A DNA stretch of 64,000 bases from Datnioides undecimradiatus (Eukaryota > Chordata > Actinopteri > Lobotiformes > Datnioididae), in contig WARS01000051.1 in the NCBI GenBank assembly GCA_008933995.1, positions 310,001-374,000 on the forward strand, in the 5' to 3' direction. Both the position numbers and the translations under genes were made by a program. Of this stretch, positions 10,623-22,951 are shown in pieces (positions within the stretch are counted from its first letter, which is position 1; the number at the start of each line of letters is the position of its first letter). Under the pieces are notes generated by a model that was not told the origin of the DNA, searched no databases, and saw only the letters and a list, made by a program, of their open reading frames with translations.

Positions 10623-13589
10623 CGCCCAAACATCGCTCTGCGCTCGGACCATCCCGGCGCTATTGATCACTCCCGGAAGCACACTGAGAAGGACATAAGA
10701 CTATATGACCAGAGGGTGTATCACATATAAAAGTCAAAATAATAAAACCATTAATATTCTTCACGACCGACTTCCACCTCCTTCCCTCTCAGGTGGTATC
10801 ATAAATCCTCCTACTCTACCTGAGTCCTCTGGGTGGCATAAAAAGAACAGCCACGCATGTAAATCCTCTCTTTTATACCCCCTGCCCCCCCCACCTCCTC
10901 TCCCCCTGTGTCCTGTTCTTCTCTGCGGAGGGCTGGCTTTCAGTGTGACGGCCTCAGCCGTGAGGGCCCAGAGTGGTTGTGACAGGCCGGGATAGCAGCC
11001 GTTCCCCGCTGTCTGGGAGGATTAACTCTCCTCCTTCAGGATGACTGGGGATGCCTCCTGGCCCCCCCACCCATACCTGGCTTCTATAGGGTCTTGTCCC
11101 CATAACAACAGTGCAGACCGGTCCTCTGTGGACAACACAACAAAACAATGAACACTCAGTTAGTTTATTTTAAACATGCCTGTGATTAATCACAATTAAA
11201 CATAAGCTGCATTTGCTCTAGCGACTGTATGAGACTGGTATGAATTCAGCGCAATAATGCACCTGGAAGTGTTGCATGTACTTGCTTTAACTGAAATAAA
11301 CTGCCACACTAATGTGAGGCATTAGTGTAATTACTGTACACAAACAAGACCATTTTCCAGGAAGACTAGCAGCCTGTGCCGCCCTCCACGCTGCATTGTT
11401 CTGTACATTGTGGACTGTTTAATGGCACAAAACAGCAAACAGAGCAAGTGTTCACTGCAAATACCTCTGGGCTGAAAAGATTGCTTTTTTTTTCCCTGTC
11501 TGGAACCCAACGGCTGTCTCACACTCAGCTTTTCTTCTGCAAGAGGCTTATTTTCTTTACTCAGAACAACACTATACTTGAATTCTGCTTATTTGCTGAT
11601 TCCATTTTGGACATGCATTCCATTGGAGCATGGATGTTTTGGACAATACGCGTGTGAGGATCACCTCTCCGCCAGGAAACCACGTGGTCTACGTTTCGTG
11701 CAGGCTTAATTTTGACAAACTGACAAGACTGATGACGTGGACAGAGATGGAGGATACAGTTATGATTCACAGGCAGGAGAAAAATAATAAAATGTAGCTT
11801 CAACATGGTGTTGCTCAGCATTTGCATGGTTTTCTTTCAAATTTTAACCCAATTTCAAGAAAACTGACTGAAAATGCAAATAAATGCTGATTTCCATCCA
11901 CCGCCATTATGGAATTATTATGGGCTGGATCATTGAGCTAACTGGTGCCAATCCTCCTGTCGGAAAACTACTGTTGCAGAAGATGTGGGCGCAACACAAC
12001 GACGAAATGAAAAGAGCGCAAGTGTGACGGTGAACAACAATTAAGAAAAGACGAGGAACATGTGACATCTTCTTGCTGGTTTCACGTTTTAACGTCGGGA
12101 AGGTTACATCAGATCTGTGCAGAGCAACGAGCGAAAAAGCAGAAACGGCGGATCAGTCATGTGACTCTAATATTCCAGTGTTTCCAGCAGCCTTTTTCTA
12201 ATGCCACAGCTTAAAACGCACATGCAATTGATAGAAACAAGGCTGGCATATTATGGTATAGTTAACTTTTGTCTCTTATGTTCGCACCCTTATGCAGAAT
12301 GAAAGCAATGAAGTTTTACCTCAGTTTTTATCCTTTTTTACCACTGCTATTAGCCTGCTACCACTAATTATTTATGTCTCCTGCTGCACTGCAGTGTCTA
12401 ACAAGAAGATGATAAAGTGGCTTGAATTCAAATGGAATTCCCTGTTGTTTTCTCCGGAAAAATGAGCATGATTTACGCGTATGACAAAAAAAAGACATTA
12501 AAAAAACCTCAAAAACCTGTGCAATATGAATTATTTAAAACCCTTATTGCAATTTGCACTATTTGTGTCTGTTTAACTGCATTACTATGGATGCTTTCTC
12601 CAGGATCCATTGTTTAATTGCCAACTATTTCATTGGGATGCATGATGTCTGTACGTTGGTGCTAATCTTCGACATCTTTTGAGTGAAAGCACGAGATTTA
12701 ATCGCCGCCACTACGCCGTCGATGTCATTGGTTCAAAGTTGTCACCCGCGCTGGCAACTGCTGCTGTTTGTAACACCACCAAGCTCGGGTGCGGACTCGG
12801 CACAGCGTGTGATAATGCTCTAAGGCTTTTGGGGCTACACCAAGTCCTTATCAGAGAAGAATATAAGTGTAAATGATGTAGTGTTACTTTGCCAGTTCGT
12901 CGTCACTGCATAAGCAAGTAGTGTGTGTAATTATAACATTTACGGACTATTTGAAAGTATTAATTTTAATGTACTGAAAACAAGTGTAAAGAAGTTGTAT
13001 GGGGACTGTATGATCTTCTTGCCTCTCATAGCCATTAGGACTTATTGTCCCTGACGTAGTCGCTTTAAAGCAGCAATTCCCGCTTTTCCCCGAGTCGACC
13101 TCTCTTTTCCACATTGGTGAGCAATCGCTATGGAAAAAAAATGTCTGACCTTTTGGTTTTATAGACCATTTGCGATATAGAAAAAAAAATGTCATAGTGT
13201 GATTCCCCTAACTACCTCGGGTATTGAAGAAAAATCCAACAGCCCTCAGAATCACTGGCCGCGAAAGGCCTTTGTAGCGTGTGTGTGTGTGTATTTGGTG
13301 GGGGTACCTTTATCCACATGTTCAATTTGAACTTTCACGCACCATAAATAGCCATCAAGCGGACATTGTAAACTTGTGAGATTGAGGAAAAGACAGCTCT
13401 TGCATTAAAAGGACGACCCCAGAACAGATGGGATGCTCTGCTCTGCTGACAAAGCCCAAGGCCTGAGACCAGACTCCATCATGATGACCAGTCCACCGTG
13501 GATTCCACAAGAGAAATAGCAAGTAAATCTTGACTGGCTCGGATCCCAACATCCAATTATTCAGCATCAGGGAAAGCCTCTCTTCTTCC
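10623..13589. other. Unique non-coding DNA, about 3 kb
   Basis: Mixed unique sequence. Pyrimidine-rich stretches occur at about 10775-10920, and a short TG run sits at 13279-13292. Short frames (up to 96 codons at 10705-10995) carry no recognisable domain. Nothing else was identified. Confidence 0.45.
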
Positions 13590-13770
13590 CAGCCTGACTT
13601 TATTTGAAAAATCTGAACAGGCCAAACAGGAAATGTGCTTTCATTTCCAGAGGCAGCCGAGAGCCAAGATTGAACGCCATTTTAATGAGCTTTCCCAATG
13701 AGGTGCCACCTGTTTTATCCAGATAATTGGATGATTGGCCACCCTTAAATGACCCCTGCTTGGCAAGCTT
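13590..13770. promoter_or_regulatory. Candidate conserved non-coding element
   Basis: Inference only. About 180 bp has no repeats and a typical enhancer texture: CATTTTAATGAGC, CACCTG E-box, GATAATTGGATGATTGG with overlapping GATA/homeodomain/CCAAT-like cores near 13720-13738. Confidence 0.25.
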
Positions 13771-15751
13771 TGTGCCTGTCTTCCTGTCTTTCTCCCTCTT
13801 TCCTTCCTTCTACTACTACTCAACACTTAACTGTACCCAATGCATGTCGAAAGCATATAGTTATTAAAAGCACTCGGCTGTCGGCACTCAGTTTTCTCAC
13901 CATCCACTGAGAAACCATTCAGCTTTTCACCGCAGACTCCACTCTTCACTGCTACTGTAAACCTTTCCCGTCATGTTCAAACATCTCGGCTTGAGAACTT
14001 GGAATCTGTCTTGCGTGCCATCAAACACAAATCCGCTTCGATAGGAATAAACAGAGGCAGAGGCTTTCCCGACGGCTTTACATGCAGCGTGTGCGGTTTG
14101 CTGGAATAAAGCTAACCTCCTCTATGTCATAATGGCGGCTATACTCGGCACCAATTAGACCACATTTGGAAACGTCACAGCTCAGTGATGGCTTTAACAA
14201 TAACCTTACCGTTTTCTGTGTCATTATGAATCCATTTGCCATCGAGCAGACCCTGGACTACCCACTGAGACAATTCACATCATTATATCCATTTCACAGT
14301 GCACTGTTGAACACCGCAGACTATGATGAACTTGATAATGTCATCATTTCACACCGCCGGCGTATATACACCAGACAAAGCCCGCTGATGCTTCGCCAAT
14401 AGGTGTGAAAGAAGCCAAAGGCGACTTCCTGGTGTCGCTCTTGTAGAGTTATTGAAATCGCAGACGGCGGCGTCCTCAGTGTTCACTTGTAGCACGTGAG
14501 CTGAACATAGAACATTAACTTAACTCACAGAGTTTTAATAATCTGATAGGAGGGAATGACTTTTTCCCGCTCCTCCAAAGCAGGACTTGAGACGAGGATA
14601 GGTGAGACTGATTTACTCACCTGAATCTTTGCAACCTGCCTTCAATTCCCTTTTTCTGGCTTCATGTCAACCAGATGTGACTCTTGGAGCGAAATATAAT
14701 GTCAAGCAATTTCACTGGCTAAATATTAGCTTCTGTCTCGAAGATCAAGCATGAAATATAGCCAATGGATGTCAAAACCTGTTTTAAATTGAGCTTAAAT
14801 CTTACTTTTTTTAAAACATTAGTTCATTAATATGGCTCTAATCATCTATAATATTATAACAATGTGAAAAAGGTCATGACCTCACATCATTGAACCATCT
14901 CATTATCATCTAATCTGCCATTTCTGCTGATTTTACACAGCTTTATTGGGATTTTCAGCTCATAATCTTTTTAAATTGTCCACAAATTTACTGTTTTGGG
15001 TCAGTAAGTAGCACTATGAGGCCAGAAACAGGACCTCAAATTAATGCTAATGTTGCTATGTATCCAGTGCATGTGTAAGTAGTGTAAGAAACTATTTGCT
15101 GTATCAACTTTAGAAGTAAAAATGTGCCATTGGTTGTTTTCCTTGCACTCAGCTGGCAAGAAAGATAGTCACTACAGGTTTAAACTGTCGTATGAGCATA
15201 GCACGTCAATCTATAGCACCAATCTCTTTGCACTCTCTCATCCCAGATAGAAACCATTGCAGAGCAGCTATGAGCGCATCACTGCTTGATGAACCAGAAG
15301 AAGGTAAAGAGGGCCTTGAGACACACACTGATGACTATCAATCTTGGAATGGAAAAGAAAAAGTAAAATTTATGAAGACAAGTTTCTATATTTGACAAAT
15401 CTTTATGAACTTTCCAACTTCCAATCAGCAGCCAATCACCTATACTCTGCAATGGTATGCACACCAGAGAGTCTCAGATAAGAGGAGCCCTTCGGCAGAG
15501 TCTGCAACACCTAGTAAGAGTGTCTAGTCATGTCCTTCTAAAGATATACAATCCAAATCTGTGGAAGAACACAATCCTTCTCCCGTTAAAATCCCATCAT
15601 CAGAGGGACAGGAAAGTGTTTGATCCACCCAACGTGAGACAAATAGACTGACTATCAGAGGGACCGATGGCTCGGATAAGACAGAGATAAAGATATATTG
15701 CTCAAAGTGTGCATGGATCATGTATTTAGTTGCAGGAGAAGTGAAAGCCTT

Positions 15752-15756
<5 letters not shown>
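13771..15756. other. Unique non-coding DNA, about 2 kb
   Basis: Unique AT-leaning sequence with no simple repeats of note. The 67-codon frame at 15192-15395 ends in a weak AAG|gtaaag donor-like context but has no family resemblance. No gene is called. Confidence 0.45.

Positions 15757-15790
<34 letters not shown>
15757..15790. repeat. (TG)17 microsatellite
   Basis: A pure 34-bp TG run. Confidence 0.97.
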
Positions 15791-15792
<2 letters not shown>

Positions 15793-15858
15793 CGCACTCA
15801 CAGCAGTGTTTGTTCATGCTTGTGTACACGAGTGTGTAAAATGTTTGAACCTGAGAGT

Positions 15859-15876
15859 TGTGTGTGTGTGTGTGTG
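15859..15876. repeat. (TG)9 microsatellite
   Basis: An 18-bp TG run followed by G-rich GGGGTGGGTGGTGGTGGGTGGG, a potential G-quadruplex former. Confidence 0.9.
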
Positions 15877-16125
15877 GGGTGGGTGGTGGTGGGTGGGTGA
15901 CTTAGCTGGGTAATTGAGTGCTTAATCCCATCAAAGACTGCTTCATGCCGTCCGCTTCTCCCATAATCTGCCCATAATTACACACTCCCAGCATCACAAA
16001 CACACACAGACATACACACGCGCGCAATCACACATACAAACTTGTACACATGTATAGAAGCTCACACATTCTGCCTTCTTTGCCCTTTAAAAAACAGTTC
16101 ATCTTAAGGTTATGGATGACGTTTT

Positions 16126-16139
16126 GTCTCCATGGCAAC
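16126..16139 (+). promoter_or_regulatory. RFX X-box-like site
   Basis: GTCTCCATGGCAAC differs at a single base from a canonical RFX X-box (GTNRCC-AT-GGYAAC). RFX factors control cilia and neuronal genes. One isolated motif in non-coding DNA; use is unproven. Confidence 0.35.
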
Positions 16140-17454
16140 CGAAAACATGAGTTTTTGTGGACAGTGCTTCATCATTACTGTCCTACTATAAACACTGTAA
16201 TATTCAATAAAGCCTGCCATGCACATGGCTAATTCCCGAAGCTAATAAATGCACCAATCAGCACTTGTCTGACGTTATGTTACAAAATTGGTGTTATAGC
16301 TGTGACCTCTGGATTTAATATCTCTAAGAAGCTACAGAGGATCAGAGAAAAGCAGTTTTTCCTCATTAATATGCAAATATATGCGTCAAGGCACTTCAAA
16401 CTCTTATCAGATAATCTCCTGTGTAGGTGAACCTGTGTGCAAGTTCTCTTGTTAATGACCCAGTCTGTGTTTACATGGCATACTGCTTATCATAAGACCT
16501 CCAGATCCATATCTTGAGCCGTCTTCTCTTACATTTCACACTGATTGTACTTTTATATGATTCCATGAGACACATAAACTTGATTGATTCCAGTCACTCA
16601 CTTGTTATGACTTTGTCACACTCACACGGCAGAGAGAAATCCATTAAGTGTCGGTATTTGCTATCAGGTTGTCCAAGGAGATACAAAACCATTCATCTGT
16701 CACCGTATGATATATATGCTACACAGTGTACGAAACACACTCTTAACCTGTGGGTCAGTGCAGTGAATCCCAGCGCTGACACATCTTTGATCAAGCTACA
16801 AAATGGCTCCAACAGGATAGTTGTCCCACATAAATCCTAAATGATCCAGGTAAGCCGAGGAAGAGGGAATGGAGGTTGTGTGTTGTGTTTTTGTTTTTTC
16901 TCAGGCTGGTATGGCCAAAGGGGGCCAGCGCTGATGCTAGTAAATAATATGGTAAATACTGACGCTTTTATTCCTGAACACTCCCATCTGTCTGGCCCAG
17001 GGAGGGAAAATAAATACTGGTGGAGTGGAAGAGGGAGAGGGAGGGCGATGAACCAGCAGGGCAGCAGATTAGAAATGCAGACTTGTGGCTAGAGGCAACC
17101 TGGTTTAAATCCCAAGCCATCTTGAGAATATTTGGTAGGGGAGGGGGGAGTATGTGAAACCCTCTCTGCACCCACAGCTACTATCACCGTGCCTATGAGC
17201 AAAGCGCTCCATCCCACAAGCTGCCTCAGTAGAGCTGTTGGATAATATTAAATGACTATAGATGTTCTCTGCAAATCCTAAATGTCAATGTCTTTCATGT
17301 TTCTTATGCAGTAGGATCTAATCTTATTTTAACAAGCTTGTCAACAAAGTGAACCAGTGAAATGTTTCCATCAAAATGTTGCAAAGGAGCTGAGCAGTTT
17401 AAATTAGCCGCAGTTTGCAGCTTTTAGCCTTGATGTATGGATTAATATATGAAC
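16140..17454. other. Unique non-coding DNA
   Basis: Unique sequence. At about 17080-17125 there is a TGGCTAGAGGC..GGTTTAAATCCC arrangement resembling the A and B boxes of a decayed tRNA-derived SINE. Frames of 108 and 83 codons at 16514-17092 look like chance. Confidence 0.4.
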
Positions 17455-17785
17455 TTTAGTCTAGACATTCATGGCACCCAGAGGATCAACCACAATGACT
17501 ATCCCTCTAGATCCACCAGAAGCTGGATGTCTCAACATCTATCGCATGGATTAGTACGATCTTTGGTGCTAAATATCTTTGGTGATCTCTGGTTTTTACA
17601 TTTAAAACAATTTAAGCTATTGTGGTTAGTATCAAAAGCAAACGCGAGCATGCTAACTTGCTCAAATAAGACGATAACCATGGCATACCTAAGCATTGCA
17701 ACGCTAGGTACATGTTAGCACACTGTTAGCATTTAGCCCAAAGTTCCGCTGCACTTTATTTACTATGAGGAGAGGCTAACAAAGA
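17455..17785 (+). repeat. Teleost interspersed repeat of the 'gctaac/gttagcattt' type
   Basis: The wording (CTAGACATTCATGGCACCCAGAGGAT.., CAACATCTATCGCATGGATT, GCATGCTAACTTGCTC, CTGTTAGCATTTAGCCCAAAG) matches a very common dispersed repeat of percomorph fishes that I recognise by sequence but cannot name. A shorter copy lies at about 49878-50010 in the same orientation. It is probably a non-autonomous DNA transposon; it has no coding capacity. Confidence 0.6.
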
Positions 17786-18359
17786 AGCTAACGTCCACAT
17801 GCAAATGCACATTTTCTATTAAGAGAGGGTTTATTTGCAACGAGATGCCTCTGTCCGGACTTTGCGATAGCGTACTCCTCCGACAACAAGTGGAGTCGAG
17901 GCATGGTAATCGCAACGCGACACGAATGCATTGTCCGCATCACGGGAAGCAGAGGGGAGTACGGCAATGTCAAGCGGTGTTTTCATCACCTTGTCTTTGC
18001 CACGCGCAACCTTTTTCCCTTCAGCCAAGCTTTTTTTCAATATTTTAGCATTTATTTTTTACATTTCTGGCATTTCTTCTTTGCATAAATTGAAAAGGCG
18101 GCTAAGAGCAGGTGGAATAAAACTCCCCTAATGTAGATGAGAGGGACAGGGACTGGAGAAAGGGCCAAAAATACAAGGTAAAAAGAAAAAAAAAAAGGGG
18201 GGGGCACAACATCAACAAAAGGCCTGCCAAATGCAAACACACACCCGTTGCATCAACCACACACACACAATTATACACTAGCCATCAAATGGTGGAGGTG
18301 GGCCAACATGCACGGTGGCAAGGTTGACCTCTTGTCTTGCTCAGGTGTCTATCAGCTGA
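17786..18359. other. Unique non-coding DNA
   Basis: Unique sequence containing a mixed A/G run at about 18180-18206. No gene seen. Confidence 0.4.
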
Positions 18360-18600
18360 GACAGAGAGGGAGCCGAGGGAGGGGGGCGGGAGGAATCGAG
18401 GTGGGGGGGAGGAGGAGGAGTGGGAGGGGAGGGAGGCAACAGACTGCCAGATCGCTGTGTGGCAGAGCAGTGTGGCCTCTGGCACTGTCACCACCGCCGC
18501 CACTGCTGCTTCTGTTGTTGCTGCTGTCAGATGACGACAGGACAGAGAAAAACAAGGGAGGGTCGACTTATGGAGGACAGTGCTCCTGATTGGAGAGACC
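18360..18600. other. G/A-rich patch followed by CCACCGCCGCC/CTGCTGC stretch
   Basis: A purine-rich stretch (18360-18440) is followed by trinucleotide-like CCGCCGCCACTGCTGCTTCTGTTGTTGCTGCTGTC around 18490-18528. Overlapping 110-codon frames on both strands follow from composition. It resembles a gene leader, but no frame is convincing. Confidence 0.4.
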
Positions 18601-20460
18601 GAATACCAAAATATCTTATTCAAGTGGAAATGCTGTCACTTTACACACGTTTTCTCTTAATTGGAAGTGAAATCACTAAGGAAAAATGTTCACAGATGTA
18701 CTGCTTGAATTCTTTATTGCATAAAAGGACACCTAAGTCCTCCAACGTCCTCTTAGCTCACGGCAGAATTTGAAAAACTGAACTTTCGATGAAGGTTGTC
18801 CTCATTTTTTCCATTTGATACTGGATTACCTTTAATATCAAGTCCGCTGCTTTAGCATGAGTCAGATTTTAAAGGCAGAACTTTTCCAACGGACTGCGTG
18901 AGTCATTTGATAAAAATAAGTGGACTGTTAAACTTTGGCTCATGTTTTTCTCAAAAGGGGAACATTTAATTTCTGGGTGATAAACAAACAGACCTCCAGT
19001 CTCAGTGTGTATACTGGCATCGGATCCCAGTGCCATATTCAACAGCAGTTCCCAGCCTTTGCAAACACGCCAAATCGGATTTAGTTTGGAGTAAAACGTA
19101 CTGTACTGCCGGGCTAACTGCTGAGTGAGAGGTGCTGGGTGTCCTCCCTCACCCCTCAGCTGCTGCACTCTCTAATTCTGAGGCTGGACTCTATCTGTCT
19201 CTGCCTCTAGCCAAGGAAGCCAAATGTCAGTTCCAGTCTTCTTCCACTGCCTCTGGCTTATTTTATATGTTTCTTGTTCATTTGGAGTTTACTGACAAAA
19301 TGGTTTCAGGCACAGGAAAACTCTCAAAGGACGAGGAGACACACTTGGGCACAAACGCGGCAATGAATCGGAAGACGCATGGGAAACACACTTGTGATTT
19401 GGACACAGAGCAAAATGCGGGACGTTTTGGTGAGCAGATCTATAGAAAACGGTGCTGCGCAGTGAAGGCACGACACCCCGAAAGAGGGTGCAGCTTGAGG
19501 GGATGATGACTCAGTAGAGCAGAGCAAAGTCTGTACGGATGGTGACAGTTCCGTTGATGTGATCACAATTAGTAAATCAGCCGATAAAGATGCACCCAGG
19601 CGTGACATTTTCCTGATTTAACAGTGCACAGTTGGTGCATCTATAAATAGATTTAAAAAAAAACCATCCCTTGCACTAAGAATTGATTCCTTATCTGAAG
19701 AACGATGCAATATGCTGTAAACGTTAGTCTAGCATTGCAAGACTTCTGTCCCCACTGTGTTTGCACTGAGCTGGTGTGTTGGTGCACAGGCTTGGAGATT
19801 AAAGATACCTAATGGGTGGTGTGAATTAGTTCACATGAGTTAGTCATTATAATTAAAAATGAGGTATTCAGAGGTCACGTCTGCACTAAGCTCACCGGTT
19901 AACAGGCTTAATATAGTAGTTGGAGGATAATATTACAGAGGAACCTTTTTTAATATGTGGTGCATTCCCGCCTCATATACACTCATTATGTTGCAGTTTT
20001 TAATCACGAGCGTGTGGCTCATTAGCTTAAACATATGCAGCTTGGTATTGTTTTCCTCTTTGGTTCGATTGAGAGATTTAAAACGGGTCACATTTAGTTC
20101 AAATACAGTAGCTATCAGCCATAACAGTGAACTACTTTACAAGAGGAAAACACAGTCCACGCAGGGGAGATGCTTAATTAGTGGGTGCTTTTGGCACACT
20201 TACTAATATTAATTTAATCAGGCTTTTCCGTTGACCCAAAATCCTGTCATTTGTTCGAAGGTAAATGTCTTTCCTTGTTTTAAAATTAGCCCACTTAGAA
20301 GAAGCAAAACAATCCGTTCTTTGATTGTATAAAAGCTGCACTGCATCAGCGCAGATTAAACGCAACACCATTAATATACTCTGCTTCACTGTTTACTCTC
20401 AAACTATGTTTGGATACATCAGGGTACTTTTTAGGGATGTGAACTTGAGAAGTGAGAATT
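18601..20460. other. Unique non-coding DNA
   Basis: Unique sequence. Short frames (up to 124 codons at 19132-19506) show no domain, signal or clear splice bounds. No gene called. Confidence 0.4.
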
Positions 20461-20479
20461 AAAAAAAAAAAAAAAAAAA
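20461..20479. repeat. A19 homopolymer
   Basis: Nineteen consecutive A. Confidence 0.95.
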
Positions 20480-20519
20480 GATTTTACACCAAATTAAATT
20501 TAAATTAAATGTAAAATTA

Positions 20520-20760
20520 TATTTCCCCAAGATTGTCAAGCTTAATTGAACGCGAGGACTCGTAAACAAACTTTAGCTTGCGCCGTTCATTTTGCACGAG
20601 GCACAATTCATTTTTAATTAATTTTCCACTCATGTTGCTAAATAATTTAGAGCAAATTCTAGATTTTGCTCTGGCGTCGACGTTGCCGGATGCTCGTGTG
20701 CAGTAGCAGCAGAGAGATCAATTAAATCAGTGTCGGCTCATTTTAGATCAAATGCCTGTC
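20520..20760. promoter_or_regulatory. Candidate conserved non-coding element with dense homeodomain cores
   Basis: Inference only. About 240 bp has several TTAATTAAT/AATTAAAT/AATAATTTAG cores (20614-20625, about 20641 and about 20718), repeat-free and evenly mixed. It sits directly beside the LINE insertion, which does not interrupt it. Confidence 0.3.
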
Positions 20761-20780
20761 AGTCGGCTTTTGTTAACTTT

Positions 20781-21195
20781 GATAGACAGACAGATAGATG
20801 AACTTTATTGATCCCAAACTGGGAAATTTCTACGTTGCAGCAGCAATATACAGACACTCAGCATGCTATACATCTGTAAAGATAGAAAAATATCTAAAAA
20901 TATTTCCAAAAATTAAAAAACTTAAACTAAAGTTACTGAATGTTAAAAAATGGATGTTAAAAATAAAATTACACTAGCCATGTGCAAAATATGCCAGTTA
21001 CTGTTATTATCAGTACAGCGTGTCATATTGTCTTATGGCTTGTGGAAGGAAACACTTCCTGTAGCGGTCCCTGAGACCACGAAAGCTGCTCCGTTACATG
21101 GTGGAGAGGGTGGTCAGGGCTACCCATGATCGATGACAGTTTGTTCGGTGTCCTCCTCTCCACCACCGCTTCAAAGGTCTCCAGTCTGCAGCCAA
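20781..21195 (-). mobile_element. 5'-truncated CR1/L2/Rex1-group LINE, 3' end
   Basis: Read on the minus strand this is the last part of a non-LTR retrotransposon ORF2 and its 3' tail. From about 21183 the frame gives LETFEAVVERRTPNKL..., a typical C-terminal run, and PLHH. After one frameshift near 21090 it gives RDRYRKCFLPQAIRQYDTLY then a stop, the R-Y-R-x-x-F-L-P-x-A-I-R-x-Y signature seen at the ORF2 C-terminus of fish CR1/L2/Rex1 elements. The 3' end carries the common fish tail ..CCCAGTTTGGGATCAATAAAG.. and finishes in CTATCTGTCTGTCTATC, a microsatellite-like tail. Reverse transcriptase and endonuclease are missing. The exact clade is not certain. Confidence 0.8.
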
Positions 21196-22951
21196 ATTGT
21201 ACATTGCATCATTTAAAAAAAACTTTCCACTTGTTTCAGTCGCATTCAGTTATTATTTGTTTGTGGTTGTGGCAGCGGGTTGTGGTTGAGCATTGGCTGT
21301 GGGAGGGGGATGGGGGGATGGGGAGTGGCTCGTGGATGCAGCACCGAGCAGGTGTTTAACATCATACTAATTACATTCTGTCACGCAGTAGCAGCCGGGG
21401 GAGAGTGAGGATTGACTGACTGAACCTGTCCTGGACGGCCGGATCACTGGAGAGAACACTCAGCATTGTGGTGAACATTAAGATACTTGTGAGACTAACC
21501 AGCTAGTGGTGTGTGTGTGTGTGTGTGACTGCCCAGAGAACCCATTGCTACAGTGGTCTATACTTTTACAGCTATATCTAATTGGACAAAGCAGCAGAAG
21601 TACCAACAAGTACATTTCTAGATCTCTACAGGCAGTACAAGGTCTCCTATTTCACCTTGTATGTATATGATGTATGCTGTCTCCGTGCGGAATCAAAGCC
21701 AACACACTGAGCCACGTACGTCTGCGGATGTGATGTTTTGATGGATCGGACAGAATTTCCTAACAGACATGCCGGGGCCTGCCTAAAAATGCCCTTCCAC
21801 ATTTGCTGACAAACAAAGCAAGATATCCCCCATTAAATTGGCCACTCATGCGTATCAAACCTACACACGCGCCCTCACATATGTGGCGGGGACGTTTACA
21901 TCGCTTTTATTCCAATTAGCTGCATTCACACTTGGCTAGCGCGCCGGTGTATGCCTGTAAAAAGTTCCATCTGTTTATGTATCACAGCTTCGTGCTTCTC
22001 ATACCGGCTTTCACAGGTCATTTAGTTTGCCAGCAGAGAGCCGAGCTTTCCCAAATCCCACAAACAACTCTATTGTGGTTGTGTTGGTGCTGAAACTCCT
22101 TCGACAGTAGAGGTAACATGGTTTCAAAAAGGTGGGCGGCACGGACATCGGGTGTGGCGGCGGTGGCATCTTAGCGCGTCGGCACCTGCTTGAGCTGCAG
22201 CTGCTGTAGGAGATGCAGATGTTTTCACGGCTTGACACGAGGTGACTATTTTATAGCAAGAGCTTTTGATGTTTGAGGATGAGTTATGACACGGATCAGC
22301 TCCAGGAGAAGAATGAGTTTCATGCTTGGTCTTAAAGAAATGGTGGAAACTCTCTCTCTCTCTCACTCTCACACATGCACTAACTAATGATTACAGCAGA
22401 CGTGTAAATCATCCGGCTTAATTAAATGCCATAATCACAATTAGACTGATGAATACAGACGGTCCTACACAAACGTGTGTGATTTACATCAATACACACA
22501 CTATATAGGCACTAAAGGGTGCAATCCCATTGGATGGACAGATGAAGTTTGATTGGTTACGTATACAAAACACACACACACTTTTTTTTGGCTAACAGCA
22601 GCCAAAAGCTACGTCAGCTAAGTAGCTATAGTCATTTCCTTAGAAATGTTTAACTGTTAACAGTGGATCAGATGACTTCTTGCCCCTTGTGGTGGTGATG
22701 ATAACCTTTTAGTGTCTTTTAGCTTTTTGTTTTGGTCAAATGGCCTCAGAACTAAACAGCAGAGTAGGACGATGGTCAGCGAGGCTCCGACAAGGTTTAG
22801 TCAAACACGTATATTAGTATATGTTCATGGTGTTAACTACATTATGCAAGTTAACGTTATGTTTCATATGAGACATCTACGGCAGTTTCCTGCGTGAAAG
22901 CGTGTTCAGACTTTGTTGCTCTTTATTCTGCATCATGACTTTCTCCTTTTG
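21196..22951. other. Unique non-coding DNA with short repeats
   Basis: Unique sequence with (GT)9 at 21509-21527, (TC)n at about 22349-22366 and a T8 run at 22583-22590. No gene seen. Confidence 0.45.
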
